NCBI GenBank assembly: GCA_037577475.1
Contig: CM075186.1
Coordinates: forward strand, 28,279,834 to 28,343,833
Reading direction: 5' to 3'
DNA length: 64,000 nucleotides
From: Chaunax sp. Z400
Lineage: Eukaryota > Chordata > Actinopteri > Lophiiformes > Chaunacidae
Shown here: in pieces, positions 57,455 through 64,000 of the stretch
How the letters are laid out: the number at the start of each line of letters is the position of its first letter
How positions within the stretch are numbered: the first letter of the stretch is position 1
Notes under the pieces: model-generated
Seen by the model: only the letters and a program-made list of their open reading frames with translations
What the model was told of the DNA's origin: nothing
The model's database searches: none
Program-made: the position numbers and the translations under genes

Positions 57455-57600
57455 TCACGAGAGCCGCAGGAAGTTCATCCTCTGCTGTGCCTTGTTGATG
57501 ATGGTGTCAGTGTTGGAACCTTGTCCTGGTAAATTATGGATCCCAGAAACCTGAAGGTTTCCACAGCAGACACCGTGTTGTTGAGTATGGTGGTGTTCTT
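57455..57600 (-). mobile_element. LINE reverse-transcriptase fragment
   Basis: The minus strand reads TVSAVETFRFLGSIIYQDKV, then in another frame TIINKAQQRMNFL, matching the F-x-F-L-G-x-x-I and KAQQRMYFLR-type stretch near the end of fish CR1/L2-like reverse transcriptases. Short and frameshifted. Confidence 0.55.
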
Positions 57601-59464
57601 ATTAATGGTTATAATGGTTTACAACTATTTTACATAGTATTCATTCATTAGTTCTATTACCTCAATAGAGTAATTAGTATGTAACAGTCTCTCATTAGAT
57701 AAGGTGTTATCAACTAAATACAGATAGTCCTGCCTCCACACATCGCCTGTGATACAGAACATCTCTGAGCCTCTGGTTCCTTATTCATACACTAGTGCTA
57801 TTTATACTTCTTTGTTTTAAGGATATCTTCACAACCTGCACACCATATATGGAATGTCTATTCACATATGAAGGTACAGAGCCTGAACTGGACCAAAAAT
57901 GTGCCAGAAGCCCAATTCAGCAGTGACATGATCGTTCATGTGTTCTGACAAATTTATACTCATATCTTGGTACTGTGTATTTTGTGTGCTTGCCATCACA
58001 TACAAAGCACATTTCCACAGTTTGTACACACACGTATATATATATCTATATTTGGTAAGTGTTTCTTTGCATTCATTGATTTTCCTCTTCAAGCTATTGT
58101 TTAATTGAAACTTTATAACATGTTATAATACAAAAGTAGATAAACAATAATAAAAGGGCAATATAAACAGGAAAAAAAACAAATAAAAAATAAATAAAGA
58201 GGATAAAGAAATGAGATAAATCAAAAACAAAAAAACAACTGTAGAAGCTAGGGGAGAATGTGATTAAACAAACATAAGTAGAAACATCCAAATGGGAGCC
58301 CAATGTAAGTTTGAACTGCTTTAAGGTTGGACAGAAGTTCCATCGCTTTCTTAAAAGCACCAAAATTATGTTTTACTTCCGCCAATTTACATTTAAAAAT
58401 ATTTGTATGTCTTTTACTGCAGACACTGACATTGTTTTTGTCTTGAACATGGAATAAAGCTCATTAATTAACATGTTATATCTCATGTGTTTAATCCATA
58501 TATATATATATATATCTAAGTGTACAAGTTGTTGTTTGTAAGATGTTGTGCTTTAGTGCTTCTTAGCCAAGATCAGGTAACTAGAGCTGCATTAATGCTC
58601 CATAGGTGAGGATTGAACCCCTACAGTAGCCTGTTGCTCACATCTGGTGACCGATATGAGTATTACAGAGACAGTTCGTTTCAGAGATATCCCCAAGGGG
58701 ATAGTCAGGGGACCTTCAACCCTCTATATATTCATAAATGAACAGAGCAGCTGTCAAAGAGCTCATCATCAGACATAATCAACACGTTCAAGAGACGAAT
58801 GCTGACCTGATGAGTGAAGGGTTCAATACTTGGGAAGCTCTCAGGGCAGGGATGAATAGTTTTAAAGTTTTTTACCCACCCACTGGGTCTGGTGGACATG
58901 ATTGGGGGTTTGAAACAATAAAACCTCAACAGTTTAGGTCAGTGTAATTAACAGATGTTGACTTTATGTCAGTCATAAGCAACACAGACAGCATACATGG
59001 TTCATAGTTGCCTCTGACCTCTGCTACATCACATTTATCAATAAAAGTTCTCTTATGTGATCGACCGCAGGCGTGAATGTTTGTTTGTAAGGCTGAATGA
59101 AAACTTGTTAGCTAACCTTGATAAAAGGACCAAAGTGAACTTAATATAATGATAAAGTGAAAGGACTCAGAGCTCATACCTCCAGCAACACCATTCATTA
59201 AAACTAGAACAATAAGGAAGTAGTTTCCAGACCAAATCACAACAAAAGCCTATAAAAAATGCTGATCAGAGACGAATCAATGACTTTAAACAGGAGCTGT
59301 ACTGTTAAACATGTATTCACATGAAATAGACTTATTTACACAGAAAACAACTACCTATACAAAAAGTACTAGTACACTTTGAAAGAACAGCCATTAATGT
59401 TAAAATTCTAATCATATACATTTAAACATTTCTTAATATTTTACTTTCCACTACTTTACTTTCC
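57601..59464. other. 3' flank, no gene seen
   Basis: AT-rich intergenic DNA with an (AT)n tract near 58498-58516. One 69-codon frame at 58738-58947 has no family resemblance and no supporting context. No promoter or RNA gene recognised. Confidence 0.45.
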
Positions 59465-59697
59465 TTTTCTTCACACTTCTGCCCTCAGGGAAGCACTACA
59501 GGAGTGTAAAGTCAAGTACTACAAGACTGACAAACAGCTTTAACCCACAGGCCATCAGACTGCTAAACAACAACAACTGCATTCTAATTTATATTCTATT
59601 TTTATTATTGTTGTGTCTAAGAATTTCATTGTATAGTGTAAACCACTGTGTTTATTTTATGGTGCATATGACAATAAACCTCTTGAACTGAAGTGAA
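59465..59697 (+). mobile_element. LINE 3' end fragment
   Basis: CTGCCCTCAGGGAAGCACTA through CACAGGCCATCAGACTGCTA resembles the coding end of fish CR1/Rex-like LINEs, followed by the 3' UTR signature AATTTCATTGTATAGTGTAA and CATATGACAATAAACCTCTT then GAACTGAA. Plus orientation. Confidence 0.6.
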
Positions 59698-60581
59698 TTT
59701 GATTCATAGAAACTAACAATCAAATTCAGAAATAAATATGCCCAAAACGCTCCATCACACATCACGTCCAGCTCAGAGTAACATTCAGACTAATGGCAAC
59801 ACATTCATGAATATGTGAGTGAATTCTACAGATAGACTACTGTAGGATTATTTTAGCACCATTTGAGCACAAAAGAAAAAGACGTGTGGTGCTTATAATA
59901 AATAGTGTCTGCGATCACATGTGAAGTAGCTAACATGAAAATACACCTGTTTGTCTTGTAACATCACTTCATCAGCAACTTAAAGACGCCTTATTCAATG
60001 TTACATTCTTTACTAAGGTGAAGGTTGTCATCATCACACTAATGGTCATAAATGGTAACAATATCAGGATACTGGAAAACTAACAGGTGAAGGCTCTGTG
60101 GTGAGTTGCAGGTTCTTGATACATGGACCAACATTAGGAAACAACTACATTTATGTTCTTGATGCTTTAAAAGTTTTGTTGGCATCAGTAATGTTAGAAA
60201 TACAACAGGAATTTGATTATGATTTATGATCAGCTGACAAACCAGTAAAATTCTGTCCTTTTTAATATGTGAGATAAAAATAAAGACTCTATTACTACTG
60301 CATCACGTGCATGTTAGAAAATGAACAGCTGACATTCAGTGTGTTCTCACTGAAACCACGCAGTAGCTGATGAAGGATTTCCTGCAGTCCGTTGTGGTCC
60401 GGCTGAGAAATTGTTGTCTTATATTTGCGTAACTCTTCACATTCCATAGTGTCTTCATTTACAGTAAATAGATGAAGTTAACAAGTTGCTCTGTGTCCTA
60501 AACAAAGCATGTGCTCACATGCTAACACCGTATGACTGTATGTGTTGTGATACACTGGAACACAGCAGAAGGGGAAATAAT
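59698..60581. other. 3' flank, no feature seen
   Basis: 880 bp of AT-rich intergenic sequence without recognised features. Confidence 0.45.
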
Positions 60582-60824
60582 AGAAGAAGAAGAAGAAGCT
60601 TTATTCGTCACATACAATATAAACAGCACAATGTAGTGTAATCTGTCCTCTGCATTTGACCCATCCCTGAGGAGCAGTGGGCTGCCTTTACTGCACCAGG
60701 GAGCAAACTGGGGTTCAGTATCTTGCTCGAGGAAGTGGATGTGGACTGGGGGAAGTGGGGATCGAACCACTGACCTTCTGATTAGTGGAAAACCGCTCTT
60801 ACCACCTAAGCCACAGCCACCCAC
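60582..60824 (-). mobile_element. tRNA-derived SINE, same family as 27089-27328
   Basis: The minus strand starts TGGGTGGCTGTGGCTTAGGT with A box (TGGCTTAGGTGGTAAG) and B box (GGTTCGATCCC). The body shares CTGCTCCTCAGGGATGGGTC with the other copy. The tail is (GAA)n at about 60582-60599 instead of (ATT)n. Confidence 0.85.
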
Positions 60825-61115
60825 TGAAATGAGTTTGAACAGTCATGATGTGAAAGATGTGGAGTGAAACTGCTGAAGTGCAGTAGAAGTTTTGCAAAAG
60901 TTTTGTCAGATGTTTGTCACAACAAGTATCATTCAGTTACATAAAAGGAATTTAAACACCAAAGTGTTCAATGGTGTATGTTTGTATATGTTTTTCTGTT
61001 TTTTGTTGGTATGTCTGTAGTTATTCTGATCATTAAAAATGTAACTTACTGTTAAAGTCATCGTCTCCTGCCCCATGATGTTATATAAGATGAGTTACTG
61101 TTGCTTACCTTTTAT

Positions 61116-61345
61116 TACAAGCCTTATTCCAAAAAAAGTTGGGATGCTGTTTAAACAAAAGAGGGTGGGATCATTTTCTATTTTCTTTTTTCATTCTCAG
61201 TTGAAAACACTACAGACCATAATATATTTATTGTTTTACCTCATTAGCTTCATTGATTTTTGTACATACTACACAATATGCTCATTTAAATTTGATGTCA
61301 GCAACACTTGTCTAACAAGTTGGGACAGGCTCAACAAAAGACTGT
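61116..61345. mobile_element. MITE fragment related to 12090-12821
   Basis: TACAAGCCTTATTCCAAAAA followed by AAGTTGGGATGCTG is the terminal motif; TTTGATGTCAGCAACACTTG and AAGTTGGGACAGGCTCAACA match the same family interior. Only one half is present. Confidence 0.6.
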
Positions 61346-62989
61346 GAAAGTTGTATAAAGTACAGTTAGACTATAGAACACAGGTTCAGCTACGGAGTTG
61401 GGTGAAAATCAATGAAACACAGACACAGAACTAAATTTACTGGCTGTATTGAAAAGTTTAGACATGTTGGAAAAAGCTGTTAAACCAAAAGTTTTCATTT
61501 CTTTGATCTATATTTTGCAATATGTCAGAATCCAGGGACTTTTACCAGATGACTTGAAAAGTTTTATTTTGGAGAGAATCAGTCATTCTAGAATCATTAT
61601 GTTCAATATAACTATACTATTTTAAATATATATGATATAATTATATAAATATATGAAACATAATATTTTTGTCTGATTTATATTTGAGACTGCACAACCT
61701 CAAACCCTGTCAGTTCATCCTATTCATGAGTTTGTTTGTGCTAATAGGGAAATACTAACAAATAAGACTTCCAGGAAATATAAATGTCTGAACTGCATCA
61801 TCCATGTCTCTGACTCATGTCTGCTCCTGGGTTCTCAACTCATTGTGCCTTGAAACGTAGAACAACAGGCCCATTTTTTGGCTAAACACACATATTTGCT
61901 AACATTTTATAGAACATAAAACACATAAAACCCAAACATCTTGTGAAAGATTGAAATGAATGTGAGTTAATCACCAACAATGACTTAAGGAGTTTGTGCT
62001 TTTTGTGCAAGATGTTTGCTGTTTTTCTAAACCCATTGCAGGTTTGAGTTTGAGTGTTTTGGTCCTTTGAGGCTGCCATTATTGGTCAGCAGTCACTATT
62101 ATTACCTATTACTTTCCACAGAGCGTAGAAAATGCTTGTGGTGAGTCTTTTTACATGTTTTATGTTGAATATGTTAAGTAAAAATGGATTATTTGATAAG
62201 ATCATCTTATCTGGAAGCTGTCAGAAAACAAAGACTGCAAGACTCTCTATGCAGTAGAGCTATAGAATCATTGTAGTTTACTCTAAACCTACACACACAG
62301 ACCAACACCTGCTTTTTCACCCACTGAAACACAAACTGGGAGTCACCAGAACCCTACACCATTGGGCTGAGAATGTCACTACAAAGGCAGAGGGAGAAGA
62401 AAAGGAGCAGGCATATCTTAAGCCCTGACAACATGTGGCAACGCACAACTGGACCTTCGTCAGCGTTGCATCTAACACAGAGGAAAGACGGACAGGGGCA
62501 ACAATACTGTCATCTTCGTACAGTATATGTGGTTGGAGTATCTGTACAACTAAGATTCCAGTCAATCCCAGTAACGTCCTTAGACAAAAACTGCTTCACC
62601 CTAAGGATAAAACACAATGCAGTCGTAGCATCTCTCCCCGGACAACTTCACTGTCCGAATCATGTGATGCTAATGACTCACATGATGTCAATATGACATG
62701 AAATCAATATTCTCTGTTTTGTTTTGTTTTGACAAGGTGGAAATAATTCATAAACCCAAATCAGCTGTTCATTGTTCATGCTGGCTCATTGGAAACTTAG
62801 TAGTTTCAAAATTGGAAAACTACGTTGTTGTTTTTGCCAAATCACTTATTGGATCAACTTACTTACAGAACATATTTTAATAGAAAGAACTACAGCATGC
62901 AAGAAAAACAATATATCAGTCTTTAATGAAACCTGGAATACATTCTTAAATCATCAGACTCAAAACCAGAATCAGACCAAAAATGGGGC
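61346..62989. other. 3' flank, no gene supported
   Basis: 1.6 kb of mostly AT-rich DNA. Overlapping open frames at 62373-62701 (about 100 codons) hint at degraded retroelement coding sequence, but I could not match them to a family. Nothing else recognised. Confidence 0.4.
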
Positions 62990-63417
62990 ACTCTCTCTGG
63001 CTCGGTGGGCCTGGGGGGTTCGGGTATAGTTGGTGGGGTGGCCTTGGGGCGGCGCCGTCTGGGCCTGCTTATTGGGGGGGATTGCTAGTTGCCTGATGGC
63101 TAGGGGTGGTTGGGGGGATGCATTTGCTCATGTCATGCGCTGCTTGCTGCGCTGGGGTACGTCTGGGGCTCGGTGTGGACGCGAGGATGACCTGCTGCCG
63201 GTGATGTGTGGGGCCGCCTACCCTGTCCGTGGTGCTCCCTCTGGCTTGCCACCTTCCCCCGGCCTGCTATGGCGGGACAGGGGCTGCGGTGGTCATCTGG
63301 TGGTGCAGCCGATGTGCCGTCTGCCTGGTCTCTTGGCCCTGGGTGGGGTAGCTGTGGGGCTGGTTTGGGGGCGTTGTGGTAGGGGGGCTTGCAGCTTATC
63401 GACACATTACTGGACAG
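62990..63417 (+). other. GC-rich block of probable repeat origin
   Basis: Sharp change from AT-rich DNA to about 430 bp that is strongly GC-rich, with runs such as GGGGGG and GGCCTTGGGGCGGCGCC. It leads straight into the 28-bp minisatellite. A continuous frame (63030-63476) has W/G/C/R-rich text without domain features. It could be part of a mobile element or a CpG-type region; I cannot decide. Confidence 0.35.
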
Positions 63418-64000
63418 TAGGAATGAGTGGTGTCACCCGATCTTGTAGGAGTGAGTGGTGTCACCCGATCCAGTAGGAATGAGTGTCACCCACTCTGGCA
63501 GGAGTGAGTGGTGTCACCCGATCCAGTAGGAATGAGTGGTGTCACCCGATCCAGTAGGAATGAGTGGTGTCACCCAATCCAGTAGGAGTGAGTGGTGTCA
63601 CCCGATCCAGTAGGAATGAGTGGTGTCACCCGATCCAGTAGGAATGAGTGTCACCCGACCCGACAGGAGTGAGTGGTGTCACCCGATCTTGTAGGAGTGA
63701 GTGTCACCCGACCCGACAGGAGTGAGTGGTGTCACCCGATCTTGTAGGAATGAGTGGTGTCACCCGACCCGACAGGAATGAGTGGTGTCACCCGATCTTG
63801 TAGGAGTGAGTGGTGTCACCCGACCCGACAGGAATGAGTCGTGTCACCCGATCTTGTAGGAGTGAGTGGTGTCACCCGATCCAGTAGGAATGAGTGTCAC
63901 CCACTCTGGCAGGAGTGAGTGGTGTCACCCGATCCAGTAGGAATGAGTGGTGTCACCCGATCCAGTAGGAATGAGTGGTGTCACCCGATCCAGTAGGAGT
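63418..64000 (+). repeat. 28-bp minisatellite running off the window
   Basis: Units of about 28 bp, GTAGGAATGAGTGGTGTCAC followed by CCGATCCA, with a 25-bp variant lacking the GTG (AATGAGTGTCACCC) and a CCCGACAGGAGTGA form. Around 20 units are visible and the array continues beyond 64000. Confidence 0.95.

Noticed and set aside
58738..58947. 69-codon + frame MNRAAVKELIIRHN...
   Set aside because: No recognisable family, no exon structure or promoter around it; a frame of this length is expected by chance in 64 kb.

Overview
The window is nuclear DNA of a ray-finned (teleost) fish. The signs are a multi-exon gene with GT-AG introns, fish-type tRNA-derived SINEs, Tc1-like and hAT-like elements, LINE fragments and abundant micro- and minisatellites. 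I see no bacterial, viral or plasmid genes and no RNA gene.

One protein-coding gene can be supported: the 3' half of hydin (HYDIN axonemal central pair apparatus protein), on the + strand. I could place 49 consecutive coding exons, from 20-161 to the stop codon at 56593-56595. All exon junctions keep one open frame and encode about 2,764 residues, slightly more than half of a vertebrate HYDIN of about 5,100 residues. The 5' half lies upstream of the window. The encoded part starts in a charged, coiled-coil-like region and continues through a long series of Ig-like ASH/MSP-type beta-sandwich segments to the HYDIN C-terminus. HYDIN is a structural protein of the C2b projection of the central pair in motile cilia and sperm tails.

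Layout: 1-3084, five exons and a LINE fragment. 3085-6724, a large intron with a G-rich 23-bp minisatellite (about 1 kb). 6725-21181, exons 6-26 with small introns holding MITEs, LINE and transposase fossils; one MITE carries 13 copies of a 49-bp repeat. 21182-23543, an intron filled by a 40-bp minisatellite (about 2 kb). 23544-28453, exons 27-33, with a 23-bp minisatellite split by a SINE. 28454-41319, a 12.9-kb intron containing an 11.7-kb minisatellite with higher-order repeats. 41320-56595, exons 34-49, with a 1.36-kb CA/CAGA array and a broken Tc1-like transposon in the introns. 56596-64000, the 3' flank, with repeats only, ending in a GC-rich block and a 28-bp minisatellite that runs off the window.

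The outstanding property is the load of unrelated tandem arrays in the introns and 3' flank of one ciliary gene: eight arrays, roughly 18 kb of 64 kb. Long stop-free frames across these arrays are artefacts of repetition, not genes. I found no evidence of a new multi-gene system; the novelty lies in the repeat architecture.
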